Shown piece after piece: positions 11,501 to 23,480 of a stretch of DNA of 64,000 nucleotides. Location of the stretch: assembly GCF_001659605.2 (NCBI RefSeq), contig NC_035178.2:7820062-7884061 (forward strand), in the 5' to 3' direction. The stretch comes from Manihot esculenta. Taxonomy: Eukaryota; Streptophyta; Magnoliopsida; Malpighiales; Euphorbiaceae. The notes below the pieces were generated by a model. It had not been told where the DNA came from. It worked only from the letters and a program-made list of their open reading frames with translations, and did not search any database. Within the stretch, counting starts at the first letter, position 1; each line of letters begins with the position of its first letter. A program made the translations under genes and the position numbers.

Positions 11501-13282
11501 ATGGCCTGTCATTCTGCTTACTGTGCTTGTTCACCCAGAGATTTCCCCTTCATCAACACCACCAAGCTTTCCACAAGATCCAAACCTTTTCTACTTTCCT
11601 CCATTGCCAACACTACTAGAGCTTCCTTCAACACCCTCGTTTCTCAGGTATCCTTTTCTTTTCTAATTTCTGCTTTGTAATGCTACCTTTTTATGTAATC
11701 AATGTATCCGCATTGTCCTTAATTTTGGTTAGGAGACTGATTAGGGCGTTGTGGGTTATGGGACCTGGCGGTTGTGTTGATTTCTGGTTTTCTTTTGGAT
11801 TCTGGCATTTGGATTTTAGCCTTTCTGGTAAATTTTTGGATTAGGAATTAGGATAACATCTTTTGAAGTTATAAATGATTGGTTCAAGAAACGACACGTA
11901 GTTTGCACAAAATGCACAACCATCATCTGAGTGAACGTCCAATCCCCAATATTACTCTTTAGACAGGGGTCTGTTTGGCATTGCTGATTCAGTTGTTTGC
12001 GGAGAACATTTTCTTGAAAGTACTATTTAGAAAATATTAAAGAATAATTCAGAATTATTTTTGACATGATTCAGTCCAAAATAACAAAAATGTTTTTTCA
12101 AACTGCTTTTTTTTAATAGCATCTAAAATTGTGCTTTTTCAAAACAACAATTTTTGACCCCCAAACTCAATGCCAAACACCCTAGAGTATGTGTTTCCGT
12201 GGTTATTATCATTGGTTTCTACTAACTTACCATTTGGGTGTCACTAGGCAGTTAGGCATTTGGTTCCTCCAGCAAGATTTGAGGCTTCAAAGCTAAAAGT
12301 TGTTTTACTGGGAGAAGATGTGAATGAATACTCTGGAGTTATCCCAAGAACTTACATCCTATCTCACTGTGACTTCACAGCAAATCTAACCTTGACTATC
12401 TCCAATGTAATCAACCTTGATCAGGTATTCATTTCTATGATTTACAAATTATCAATTGGCTTTTAGAATTTGTATTTGTATGATTGGGTATTTGAGACAA
12501 TTCGCATAGCTAAAGATGATTTTGGTGCTCTGCCTTTGCATGCCCAACAATTGTATTGGATGCTGGCATTGTTTTGAACCTGGTAGTTGAGAGGGTGGTA
12601 TAGCAAAGATGATGTGGTTGCTGAGTGGAAGAAACTAGAGGGGCAACTGGGACTCCATATCCATTGCTATGTGAGTGGCCCCAATCTAATGCTAGACCTT
12701 GCTGCTGAGTTGAGATATCATATATTCTCCAAGGAAATGCCTTTGGTAAGTGTTTTCTTTAACAATTATGTTTGGCGCTATACATTCCTTTGAAAGCAAC
12801 CCTGCAAAGTGATTTAGGACCCATGACTATTTTTCTTCATTGTTTATTTCATGCTCATGACATTAATTTCTGGTAAATTGTCATGGCTGGATGAATAATT
12901 GTGGCTAGAACCTTTGATTTGTTGTAAACCAGGTACTTGAAGCTGTGCTACATGGAGATTCAGTACTACTCAGAGATCATCCTGAGCTAATGGATGCATT
13001 GGTTTGGGTATATTTCCATTCTAGCTCACCAAAGTACAATCGCCTGGAATGTTGGGGACCACTCAAGGATGCTGCTAAGGTAATATGCTGTTGAATTTAT
13101 AATCTAATTTTGGATTGCCTGTTATATAAGTCAAAGAGATGATTCATCCATTGATGTAGCAGGGTAGACAGGGAGATCATTTTCAAGCCTTATTAACTGC
13201 AAGCAAGGAAGGTTCAACTCCTGCCAAAAAATGGCGAGGACCAAAATCCATTTTCCAAGCCATTTTTGCCTTTCTTCTTTGA
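11501..13282 (+). CDS. SGRL: STAYGREEN-LIKE protein (SGRL), chloroplast chlorophyll Mg-dechelatase family
   Basis: Five exons: 11501-11647, 12248-12424, 12587-12745, 12933-13079 and 13163-13282; 249 residues. Exon 1 encodes a Ser/Thr-rich chloroplast transit peptide (MACHSAYCACSPRDF...). The STAYGREEN domain starts with LVPPARFEASKLKVVLLG in exon 2. It continues with IPRTYILSHCDFTANLTL, then GWYSKDDVVAEWKK and LRYHIFSKEMPLV in exon 3, and LECWGPLKDAAK in exon 4. The C-terminus (KKWRGPKSIFQAIFAFLL) lacks the cysteine-rich motif of SGR1/SGR2, which places it in the SGRL branch. Known family role: removal of Mg from chlorophyll species, SGRL preferring chlorophyllide, during chlorophyll turnover. 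The true start is the third nearby ATG frame; the ATG at 11472 runs into a stop. The last acceptor is a TAGCAG tandem site. Confidence 0.92.
11964..12185. mobile_element. hAT-like MITE in SGRL intron 1
   Basis: About 220 bp bounded by inverted ends: left GGGGTCTGTTTGGCATTG; right CAATGCCAAACACCCTAG, which reads GGGTGTTTGGCATTG on the opposite strand. No coding capacity. The GGG(T)GTTTGGCA ends are typical of plant hAT-type MITEs. I could not identify an unambiguous 8-bp target duplication. Confidence 0.75.
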
Positions 13283-14342
13283 AGTGCTGTGCATAGACAG
13301 GGCAACCTTAATGGCTGATTTTCAGAGCCAAAGTGAAAGGAAGGCTCAGCGTATATAACAGAACCATTTAAAAACCCCATTGATGAGACACAGAAGTCAT
13401 GAGTTCAAGTTGCATCAAGACAAGGATTGTTTGGGGCTTAGTTGATTCTTTTGCAAATAACCCATTTTGTTCTATTTGAAATATTATTCACAATTCTTGT
13501 GCAACTGAACATTTGTTCCTTTGTTTATGAATGGCTGTTGTGTTTATTGTTTTCAACATAACAGAGGATCATTGTCTCACTGCCCTTCCTAAGGCATGGT
13601 TGATAAGCAAGTGAACCAGCTTGATAGGGATTGTTCCTGTAGAATAAAATTGGCAGTTTGAGCCATTGAAGGCTATGAATTATTTATATAAAGAAGTTAA
13701 GTTTCTAGGCAATAGCTTAAGCATGTTAGTTAGGTTAAAACTTGGCATAATTCTGTATTGCTTTGCAATGCCGGCCCAATTCAATATTCAAATCTATTAA
13801 TTCTTAATCTCTCATTTATAAACTTAAAAAACTAGAGTCTTATTAAAATATAATGAATTTTAAAATTTTAGTAAAAAATAATATATAAAATTCATTGTTC
13901 ATAGTTTTATCTTGGTAAAGGCTTTGTATTTATATGAAGTGTGTTAAAAATATATATATAAAGATTTATTTTTAATGAAAAGAAAAATCATTTATTAATA
14001 AATGAGATTTGAGAGATACAATATTTAAACTAGGAAAAAAAATTAATTTTATTATTTTTAACAAATCTATAAGGACAAATTATAATTTATGCTATCCACA
14101 TACATAATGGAGACGATCAATTATCCTTGGACATTATCACCATCGTAGCAGGTGAAGATATCTATGTTACAATTCCAAACTCATGGGGATGCATATATCT
14201 GCATTATTCTTCTTCTCTTCTTCATTTCAAAGGAAATTAAATATTATAAAATAAATAAAATATAAGATCATTTTCCATGCAAGTGCATAGAAAAGATGGT
14301 TGATATGTTTAATTTTATTATTATATCAATTAAAATAGAATA
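13283..14342. other. SGRL 3' UTR and spacer
   Basis: The SGRL 3' UTR probably extends to ~13780. The rest is AT-rich with no supported gene. Confidence 0.4.
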
Positions 14343-14352
14343 CTATATATAG
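14343..14352 (+). promoter_or_regulatory. TATA box of small-protein gene 1
   Basis: CTATATATAG lies about 100 bp before the ATG at 14454. The identical decamer precedes the second family member at 15210-15219, in the same relative region. Confidence 0.6.
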
Positions 14353-14453
14353 TCTTCAAATTCTCCAGTTGTCTGTTTTTTGTTGTCTTCACTGATCTTC
14401 TTTTATATACGTAAATATATATTGAACGTTCCTGCTAAGAGTTGCAGTGGAAG

Positions 14454-14621
14454 ATGGAGCTCAAAGGGAATAGTAACATGAATCCTACCAAGGTTATCAG
14501 ACTTCCACCTGTTAGGGGAAGCATCAAGAAGAAGATATTTAGCACTCTATTTCAAGGCCTTGCCATTACTGCAACAAAGATGAGTCATCTTCTTCTTTGC
14601 AATTCCAAAGGCTCGCCCTAA
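14454..14621 (+). CDS. Small protein with PPVRGxIKxKIF core, copy 1 (function unknown)
   Basis: Intronless 55-residue frame. After a polar start (MELKGNSNMNPTKVI) it has LPPVRGSIKKKIF at 17-29, then a mildly hydrophobic C-terminal half (TLFQGLAITATKMSHLLL). No signal peptide or clear membrane span; overall basic. Evidence that it is a gene: the core is shared at residue and codon level with the neighbouring frame at 15284-15490, both have the same TATA decamer upstream, and both lie in the same orientation. I recall similar short plant proteins with a PP(K/R)RGxIKxxI core but know no function for them. The frame was too short for automatic listing. Confidence 0.68.
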   Translation: MELKGNSNMNPTKVIRLPPVRGSIKKKIFSTLFQGLAITATKMSHLLLCNSKGSP

Positions 14622-15209
14622 CCATTGCCGGAAGAAATTTAACTAAGCATGCTTTAAAAAAATAAACATCCTAGTCTGGCATTGTATGTTTGTATCGCAT
14701 TGTCATGTAGATTTGATTTATTATGGATTTAAAATATAAATATATAACTTTTTACATATAAAAATTATATAGACTCGATGATAAATCGTGTGCAAATATT
14801 TTTTTTTTGGTTTTTCAAGATTTATTAATTTAGACTCGATGCTTCTGCTGCACCATTTTTCATGGCGTTTTGTAACCGATCTTGTGGTCCTTGCGAGTAC
14901 AGTCCGGTTGTACTCTTGTATGGACTCATGAAGGGATCAGTGGTCACCAACTAGCCACTAAATATAAGAAATTTCACGTATAGTTAAGATCCTGACATCT
15001 TCCAAACTTCCAGATGTAGTGTGGCAGACAAGTTTGATTGCTGCCTTGAGCCAACATAGAAAATCTACCCATGTATTATCTCACTTGGATTCTAATATAG
15101 ATTAATCTACTACTTCTGGTTGTGACATAGTTGAGTGCATGAAAGTGGCAGGAAGGTTCCTTATGCCGCATAATATGTAATACTCTATATGGTACATTCT
15201 AAAATTTCT
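14622..15209. other. Spacer between the two small-protein genes
   Basis: 3' UTR of copy 1 and upstream region of copy 2. No other open frame or repeat of note. Confidence 0.4.
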
Positions 15210-15219
15210 CTATATATAG
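15210..15219 (+). promoter_or_regulatory. TATA box of small-protein gene 2
   Basis: CTATATATAG 65 bp before the ATG at 15284, followed by a C-rich likely start region (ccccgcacgcag). Identical to the decamer upstream of copy 1. Confidence 0.65.
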
Positions 15220-15283
15220 CCCCGCACGCAGAGGGGATCTCAAGGAGCTCACCAGTCTCGTGCAACCTTCTCTCTCAAAAAAT

Positions 15284-15490
15284 ATGGAAAACAAGATGAT
15301 TATTCAGGCAATGGGATTGGAATCTGTGTCTGGAAGAGCAATGGTTGGCTGCGGCAATGACAGGAGGATCTGCGTACCACCAGTTAGAGGATGCATCAAG
15401 CGCAAAATATTTGTCCGTGTGTATCACAAGTTGAAGCTCCTTGGCCGGCTTTCCCTTCATTTCCTTCCTAGCATCAGCGGCCAGCGTTAG
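15284..15490 (+). CDS. Small protein with PPVRGxIKxKIF core, copy 2 (function unknown)
   Basis: Intronless 68-residue frame. The N-terminus (MENKMIIQAMGLESVSG...) is unlike copy 1, but VPPVRGCIKRKIF (31-43) aligns with copy 1. The C-terminus is amphipathic and basic (VRVYHKLKLLGRLSLHFLP). The underlying DNA is also similar in the core (gttagNggaNgcatcaag), with differences mostly at third positions, which suggests selection on the protein. The in-frame sequence before 15284 lacks an ATG. No secretion signal. Probably a tandem duplicate of copy 1 that diverged outside the core. Confidence 0.75.
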   Translation: MENKMIIQAMGLESVSGRAMVGCGNDRRICVPPVRGCIKRKIFVRVYHKLKLLGRLSLHFLPSISGQR

Positions 15491-17066
15491 CTTGTTTATC
15501 TTCCTCTCCTCCTTTTGTCAAATAAATAAAATACCCATATGGTATAATGGGGGGATATGCATGAAAGGTTCCAAGAAATTATTGTCTCTTCATTGCTACC
15601 CAGTTTCTACGTTTTCATCAAATGATATATAATCTGAATGTGAATTATCTTGACTATAGATAATTATAATTAGATGTCATGTGTAAGACCTTCGATATCA
15701 TATTGGAATTGCATGTTTATTATTCACTGTTCTTTGGTCTATAAGCCAAATGATATATAAAGTGAATGTGAATTGCATGTGATCTGTTCATATAGTAAAT
15801 GGAGAAGGCAGCTAGGAAGGTTCCTTCTTTAGCAATTACCATCTTTACAAGGCCTTGAAAAGCAGAAACCATTTCACCACCCATGCAATCTTCTCTTCTG
15901 TGTCTCTTTTTCTTCCCTTTGGGTCTCCTAATTTCCTATAGAGAAATGGACAAGATGTCTCTATGTCCCAGAGAAGAGCACTAGCAAGTTGGACAGAAAA
16001 GGGGCGTCTTTTGCCACCTGCATGAAGCATCAACAAACGCAAGATTTTTCCCCTTCTTTGCAAAGCTTTCAAGCTAACCATCCTGTCATAGCTTACATGG
16101 CAATTTAAGGTTTTATTTTTTTAATAAAATTATTGACACCTCAGATGGTACGCTTAGATATCTAATAATTTGCCATATTCTTCAGCTGTGGCAATCAAAT
16201 ATTCACCCATGGCAAATTTGATAGAGAATAACCATCTTGCATCTCTTGTATCTGAGAGAACCTAGTAAGTAGTAACCTATATATCAGTTTCAGGAGTAAC
16301 TAAGATCGTGGAGACCTGGCAGCTTGGCTTGAACTCAAGTTCAGTCTTCTACAGCTTGAGGAAGTGTGCGAGCAAGTATACAAGACATGAGACCCACTCA
16401 TTTGTCAAAATCTGAGAAATTTGATGTGCCGGTGAAAAAGAAGTTTTATAATGTCTTACAGAATCTAGCACTTAAGACATGCCCAGGCATGAGAGAGGTT
16501 TCCAATACTTAAGAAAATTTTAAAAAAAAAATACTAAGAACAGTCACCTGATAGTGAAAAATGCCTCCAACACTCTCTATCCTATTGGTAGAGTAGAGAG
16601 TATAGGGCAGAGAGTATTTATTATTTTGTATTTTTTTTAATTAATTATTAATTATTATTCTTTTCAATTAATATTAGATAATCACAATAGTGACATTTAT
16701 TCATGAGCACATCTGCATAGGAAATTCACAAACTAAACATCTCAGAACATGTGGCTAACCCAATGGGAAAGAAACGGATGACAAGCTATGGGCCCATCTG
16801 CAGAAGAAATTAAGGCGGAGAGGAAACAAAATAAAGAATGGGAATCCATTATAGCACAGCAATATCATACAACTCTATAAAATATGTACTAGAATAAATT
16901 CAATGCGCAGTTCATCTCAACATAAACTTTTGCCACACAGCATAGACAAGCCACACAGTTTAAACCGACATTTATTAACCGGTAATAATCAATCTCATAG
17001 TCTGACGCAAAACCTGATGATCTAAAAATATCCATATGCTGTACCAACACAGATAAACTATACTGA
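15491..17066. other. Convergent spacer before the TOL gene
   Basis: Contains the likely 3' UTR of small-protein gene 2 and, at the right, the 3' UTR of the minus-strand TOL gene (from ~16850). A 78-codon minus-strand frame at 15845-16081 is unsupported. A small imperfect repeat of ctctctatcc/agagtagagag type occurs at ~16573-16615. Confidence 0.4.
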
Positions 17067-20000
17067 CTAAAAAGATCTATTGGGTTTGGAGGACGATGAA
17101 GATGACTTGGCTTTTGCAAAATCAACCAGATCTTTGAATAGAGCATCTTCAGGTTTTGCTTGTTTGGTGGGGGTTGATGAATTAAGCGAGATATTCTGGG
17201 TTTGTCCAACTAAGTTATCATAAGAGGCACCAGTTGAACTGCCAATAGGTCCCTGACTTTGCTCAAAGAATTGCTGTCTCTGATTATACTTGGAAGGAGG
17301 GGGTGGAAGAGATCCGTGAGAAGGTGTATCCCAAGGAGCTGGAGGTAGCTGATCAGCAGATTTGCTTAATGGAGCTGGTTCATCATATAAAGGCCTCCCA
17401 GAGATCAAAGATGATGAATTTACAGCATGAGGGGGAGGAGATGGGGCTGACAAAGTTGGAGAATGTGGAGGTGAGAAGTTTGAGCTGAAATAAGGTGGAA
17501 CATTATTGGATGTGGTCTCCAAATTCCGAGGAGAACCTTGTGAATTATAGACATCACCACTGAGATAATCAATCGTGCCGGAGCCCGTGCTGACTGGCTT
17601 CTTTGATGCAGGAGGAGGAGGAAGCAGAGGACTCAGTCTTGTTGGTTCAGTCCTGACACTGACTGGTTTCTTGGCACGTCCTTGTGAACTTTCTCTTGAT
17701 GACCTGCAGGGGATATTATAATTCCTACTTGTTAGGACGAGTAATCTTTTCTCTTCGAAAATTGCAAATAACTGTTAAAAGACCAAATTTTTTATAATTC
17801 ATATCTCAATACACTGCCCAAATGACGATGACAAATTAAATGATGAGATGTATGATTAGCCAAGATCCCAGAGATATTTTACTGTGTGCTCTGCCACCTA
17901 ATGTATCTTCGAGTGCAGAGTAGCAGTAACAGAACAGTAGCAGATAGTAAGAATAGCCGCTCATTCCATGCATAAACTTGAGATATTTGAGAAAGCTAAT
18001 GGCAAAAAGGCAGAGAGGATGACAAGAGAAAAGCTGAGAAAAGTCACCTGTGAGCCAGCTGGGCAAAATCATCTTCTGTCTCATCTTCATCATGATTGAT
18101 AACAACAAGTGGCACAACTGGTGTATCAGCTTCCCTTTCTACTGCAGGAGGGGTACCTTTAGCGATATCATCATGCCGACGAAGTACTCGCTGCAAGTTA
18201 TCATTCAACGCCAATCCCTGGCATAGAAGATCCTCATCTCTGAAAGAAAAAGACAACCTTTGTCAGTATCAACAACAGTTTCAAAAAGAAAACTATCAGT
18301 CAAATTCTTACGATGTGCTATTCACAAGAAGCATGACACGCTGTTGGTAAGAACGGCATTGGTCAACAAGATCAACAATCACCTCTTCTTTGACACCCTG
18401 TCATCGTATATATCAACATGAGAATTCAAAGACAATAAATAGCTTAAGTTACGTTTCTTCAACAATGATTAAGTTAAGAAGCTTGAAAATGTGCAAATTC
18501 TGCATCAACCAGGAACTATATACGTTAGGCCAATGAGATCATTACCCACAAATCGATGATATTTTTCACCAAGAGGAGCAGACATCGCATAGAGCTCCCT
18601 TAACTTATTATCCCTCTCAATTAAGGAAATGTCCAAGAGGAAAAAGCTGATAACCTTAACACAAGACCAGTAACTAATTTACCCAATTCAGCTCTTTAAG
18701 CAACTTAAGCTCCATTTTATCTCTCAGCAAACTGAGTTCACAAATACCTCTGCTTCAAACAGTACGTAAAGGAAACCAAGACCACAGTTCATGCCACAAA
18801 GATCTAAGGAGGTGTTTGCTAACTTGAATAAAGCACTTACACTAGAATTTTCAGCATTTAGTTTTTTAAGTGTGTATTCCCCCCCATTCATTTTTCAATT
18901 TTAATGTTTTTCGTGTTTAGCAATACCAGTTTTAGTTTTCAGCACTTAAAAGAACGAAATCACATAAGGGTCCATTTGGATAGATTTGCAGTTTCAAATG
19001 AAAGAGGGTTTTGAAAAATCGTTCATATATAGCACAGTCCAATCCAAACCACTTAAAATCTTTACCGAACTATAACCAGCCATCATATTATTAAATAAAT
19101 GTATTCCAGAGCTTAATGAAAAACAATTTCGGATTAGCTCAAGGAGTATTAAAAAGAGTGCCAACAGCAGTGGAACTCAGGTAATAAGAAGCCTAAAAAA
19201 CGAAGCCCAATTTTTGAAATCCCGCTGTAGTAATGAAACATAATATCAAATTCAAATACACTTTTATTTCAAAATCTCATTTACCCAAAGGACCTTAAGA
19301 AAAAAAAGTCTACTCAATGTTTTATTCTAATAATTATTTTCTTCAAATCATTATTGCACTTAACCGCCATTTATCATCTACTAAAATCATCATCAGTGCC
19401 CCAACGACACCACCATCACAGTTACCACTTCATTTCCACCACCTTTTCTCATTGGTGCCATCAATGATGCAACCAGAATCACTGCTAATACCAGCATCAC
19501 TACCATTGGAACCACCAAAAAGATCACCACTCCCAGCACCATGACAATCATCAACCTCACAGCCTCTACCACTGACCACTACTATGACAACCATCATTAT
19601 ACTGATACTACCACCATCATAACTCTCATCCAACAAATTATTAATTATTTTCCAAATTAACTATACCGTATTACAAATGATATTATTAAGTTTACAATCT
19701 TATTTTAATATTTCAAGAACTACTAATTCAGTTACATTTCAACACACAAATTATTAAGCCTTTAAATCTTCAGATTTTACAAATGCAATCAATTAAGAAG
19801 TATATGACATCAAAAAGGGCCACAAATTGTCTAATTAAAAATACAGAAGCTATATATTTCCACCGAAATAAAAGTAACAGTCATTACCCAAGCAGCACTT
19901 AAAAGGATTTGAGAGAACTTGAATACAAGTTTGAAAAGAAAAGAACATGCACTTTGAAACGAAAAGCATAAGGACGCAGCCTATTGAGGGTAACATAAAG

Positions 20001-22885
20001 GCCTTCAAACAAGTTACAATGCTTTAAAAAATAACTTTTAAAGAAAATTACCTCAGGGTTCTTAGGATCCAAGGCACCAAGCATTTCGTTTAACACATCT
20101 GCTAGTCCCTGAGCACTTTGAATCTCTGGCAAGCTGAAAACAAAAAATCTTTTGTGAAAAAGTCTACCACCAATCATCTATTAATGCACAGTACCAGAAT
20201 GCCCCACTAAAACAAAGATGAGAAGTAAATACCTCATTTTTTCTGTATATATGAATTACACAATCAGATTTATGCCAGGAAAAAGGAATATCCAAACAAG
20301 CAGTTTTAACTTAGATTTCACAAACGTACACTCTCTCTCTTCAATAATTCAAGTCCACTCATGATCATGATACAGCCACCAAAACTCTATAAAGGTTGAA
20401 AAAAATCACAAACATGTTCCTATTTGAGTTCATTCTCATTTAATATAGTAAGCATCAATAAGCTAGAAATTAGAAGGATGACAGATAAGTTGGAACTGCA
20501 ATGCCAACTACAGAAATGTTTACAACATTTTAAAAGAAACATTGTGATTACATTCATAATGATGAAAGCTGCTCTAACAAGACTTTCTTCGATTAATCTT
20601 ACGAAGAAATTAGAGAAATGAAAGATACAGATCAAACAGTACCTTAGACCTGATGCATCAGATTGCAGAGAGGCCTGAATAGCAGCATCTTCATATGCTG
20701 AAGGTGCATGAGCAATTGGCTGTGTCTGAGGAGGAGTAAAGAGTGGCACGCTGTTCTCTGCTCGGGGTGGAAACTCAACTCCAGCAGCCTGTCAGTTATA
20801 TAAAAGTTCTTTACAAAAATAGTTTGACAAATGTAACGAGAAAATTAAAGAACCCAAATAATTATATCCAACTCTAAACATCTAAACTCAATAGGTTTAG
20901 AACTTTGATAGGAACTATAGTTTGAAAGCAATAGCCAAATTCTTCCAGATATGAAAACACAAGTAACATTGATTTAAATGAGGATACATTCATGCAAAAC
21001 AACAAATGACAAACTCAATTCTGCAAAAACAAGGGAAAAAAAATACTATACATAAATTCTAAACAGAACCCATGCTTTCAGAATACCTGTTTTAAACTTC
21101 TATCATTGAAACCATAGACATTAAAAAGAGCTAAATATAAGTACAAGAAACCAGTTACCCTTAGTTCATTGTATGCAGCATAGTACTGGGGATACCTCCC
21201 CCTTTGTCCCCCAAAAGCTTCTTGCCATGTGTCTATCAAGATAAGGATCTTTTCTCTGACATTCAGATCTGGCTGCACAATCATATCAAAATAATATATA
21301 TTACAAAATGAAATGGATTGAGACCAGATTATAGGAACAAAAGAAGATTCATTTTGCAGTTAAGGTGAGAAAATTGTGACCTTCTTCTTCACTATTTTAA
21401 CCATATCATGCAGGATGTCACGCTCAATGATCTGCTGAAATACATTCTCACCACAATTTTTGCTGACAGTCTCCAATGCCTAAATCAAAATATTCCCACA
21501 CAACACAATGATAATGAGTTGACGACTTCTCTGCTATCATGTAAAAGAAGCCAGAAAGGGGCCCCAAAAAGTATGTAATGCATATTTATTTATTTACATA
21601 TTCTTGATAGCCACAATCTTAACAACTGCTCAACAAATATTTTACAGAATGCCAAAAAAACAGGACAGTGGTATGTCATTCATGCAGTTCATTAAGCTAA
21701 ATTCAGAAAAATAAGTTGACAAAGTTTGATAAGATACTGACAAAAAGGGCTAGGAGTTGTATCTTAGGATTTTTGCTTCCTAGTCGCTTCTTGAGTACTT
21801 TCAAGGCATCCTTTGCTTGCCTGCAACACCAATCCGATCCAAAGGAAGAATCAAAATCAGCAAATATTTTACCTTCACAAATGGGCAGGTCAAAAGGCAA
21901 ACGGAATTGCTAAGTTACCTTCAGAAATCCAGTAATGAACACCAAAAGCTATATTCTGTTGTCCCAAATTAAATGCTAAAAGATGCTCTAAGCTCACATG
22001 AACAACAAATCTTACAGTTCCAATAAATTCAAGTGAAATGCGTTCAACTTTCTTTTATTTAAAGTTCCAATCTACCCTTGGATTATTGCCTTGTGCAAGT
22101 CAAGAACATATACTAAAGAAAATTCATTATGCAGTTGAGGCCCCCTGACCATGCAATTAGCACTATCAGGAGATGTCATAGTTTGCATCCAAAGTCTTCC
22201 ATTGGGATATTGAAAGATAATACTTCAAACAATTAAAAGAAACATAAATTAAATAAGACATTATATTGTAGCTGTTACACTACGAGTAATGTACACGATA
22301 GGAAATGAAAAATCATCTAAAACCCTTCTCAAAAAATGGATATCAGCATAAGGGCATAAATAGCTGATCATAAAGATGCCTGCCAGACTATGTTATATTC
22401 AGTAGCTTTACAAAAGAGGTTGAAGAATGCAAACAAGTGATAAACAGTTTTCAGGTCATGATTACATTTAATCCAAGTTCATCTTGAACTCATACAAATT
22501 CATGGTCCACAGTGCATAAGAACTCTCATTAAGCTTTGAAGCATGCAACAAAGCAAACCCATCTAAGCCAAGTTCTGATTGCACAAAATTAATAGGTCAA
22601 GCAGTAAAGGTCAACCATGCTTCCAGTTGAACATGATTAACAAACCCAACTTAGCAACACCATCATATCACATATTGCACAATGAAAGCTCAAACAAAAA
22701 CAAATAAAGAGAAATATTAAAGATTTTGTCAAACTGAAGTCGGGGGAGATAAAAGAGTTAAGAAGAAAATCATACCCAGGATCCATGTTGATGACATCAC
22801 AAAGCTCAATGTTTACGGCCCAGTCTGGACCAATCAACATGTCACTAGTAGCCCTCTCGGCGCAAGAAGCCGCATTATTTGCCAT
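17067..22885 (-). CDS. TOL3: TOM1-LIKE (TOL) protein, ESCRT-0-type ubiquitin adaptor
   Basis: Nine coding exons on the minus strand: 22776-22885, 21742-21820, 21381-21479, 21159-21272, 20643-20788, 20052-20133, 18312-18397, 18048-18239 and 17067-17703; 514 residues. The VHS domain (~1-135) starts [17 protein letters not shown] and contains [16 protein letters not shown] and [15 protein letters not shown]. The GAT domain (~175-268) contains [18 protein letters not shown] and [20 protein letters not shown]. The C-terminal third is Pro/Ser-rich, with [10 protein letters not shown] and the ending [21 protein letters not shown] proteins bind ubiquitinated plasma-membrane cargo and pass it to ESCRT for vacuolar sorting. 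Length and ends fit TOL3/TOL4; the exact number is from memory. The 1.65-kb intron 6 holds a MITE and a triplet-rich tract. Confidence 0.93.
18967..19296. mobile_element. MITE in TOL intron 6
   Basis: About 330 bp with inverted ends: left AAGGGTCCATTTGGATAGAT, right ATTTACCCAAAGGACCTT. It is noncoding. The GGTCC(N)TTTGG ends resemble, but are not the same as, the MITE in SGRL intron 1, so these are different families or subfamilies. Confidence 0.55.
19384..19625. repeat. ACC/ATC triplet-rich low-complexity tract in TOL intron
   Basis: About 240 bp built from degenerate accacc, atcatc and accatc triplets. The strong 3-bp periodicity opens short frames on both strands (19317-19544 plus, 19430-19636 minus). 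It lies inside intron 6 of the TOL gene, so those frames are not genes. Confidence 0.7.
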
Positions 22886-23480
22886 AGCTATTGTTGCTCC
22901 CTTGTTAAGTTAGCTATCCGTTGTTATTATCCTATTAACACAACAATCAATCACGTAAACAATTGCATGATTCAACCTCAAACATCAAAATTAAATTAAA
23001 GATGTATCGATAAACGATCAAATTGAATCAAACAGCAAACTATGACTGCAATGTGAACAAAGCTTAATTCTCCACAAACCCATCAAATATATCAAATGAA
23101 TACAAAAATTACACGGAAATTTCAGCGTAATATAAAAAATGACAATCCCAAAGCAAAATCAGGCAGCTAAAACCCAATTTGACCAAAAATGATAAAAAAA
23201 AATATTGGATTTTATCTCAACAAACCAAATCCAACCCATGAAAATTAAGCACCGAGAACAATCGAAAGAAGAGCTGATTACTCAAATTTAAGACACAGCT
23301 AATCAAACAATAAAAATTTGCAAAACCCACTCGGCAAAGAGCATCAACAAAGTATGAAGAGGACAGAATCATAAGAATGACAACAAATAGAGCAAAGGAT
23401 CTGAATTAGAAAGCCTACCTGTCTGGAGAGAATGTGAATCAAAAAGAGAGAACTTTTGATTGAAATGGTAAGTTTTATTT
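22886..23480 (-). other. TOL 5' leader with a probable leader intron
   Basis: On the minus strand a donor (CCAGACAG|GTAGGC, cut at 23419/23418) and an acceptor (TTAATAG|GATAAT, cut at 22932/22931) define a likely 487-bp intron in the 5' UTR. The transcript probably starts a little right of 23470. Inferred from splice consensus only. Confidence 0.5.

Noticed and set aside
15845..16081. 78-codon minus-strand frame (starts MVSLKALQRRGKIL)
   Set aside because: RRGKI only superficially recalls the PPVRGxIK core; no Pro-Pro, no shared codons, no TATA-like site checked as convincing. Probably chance.
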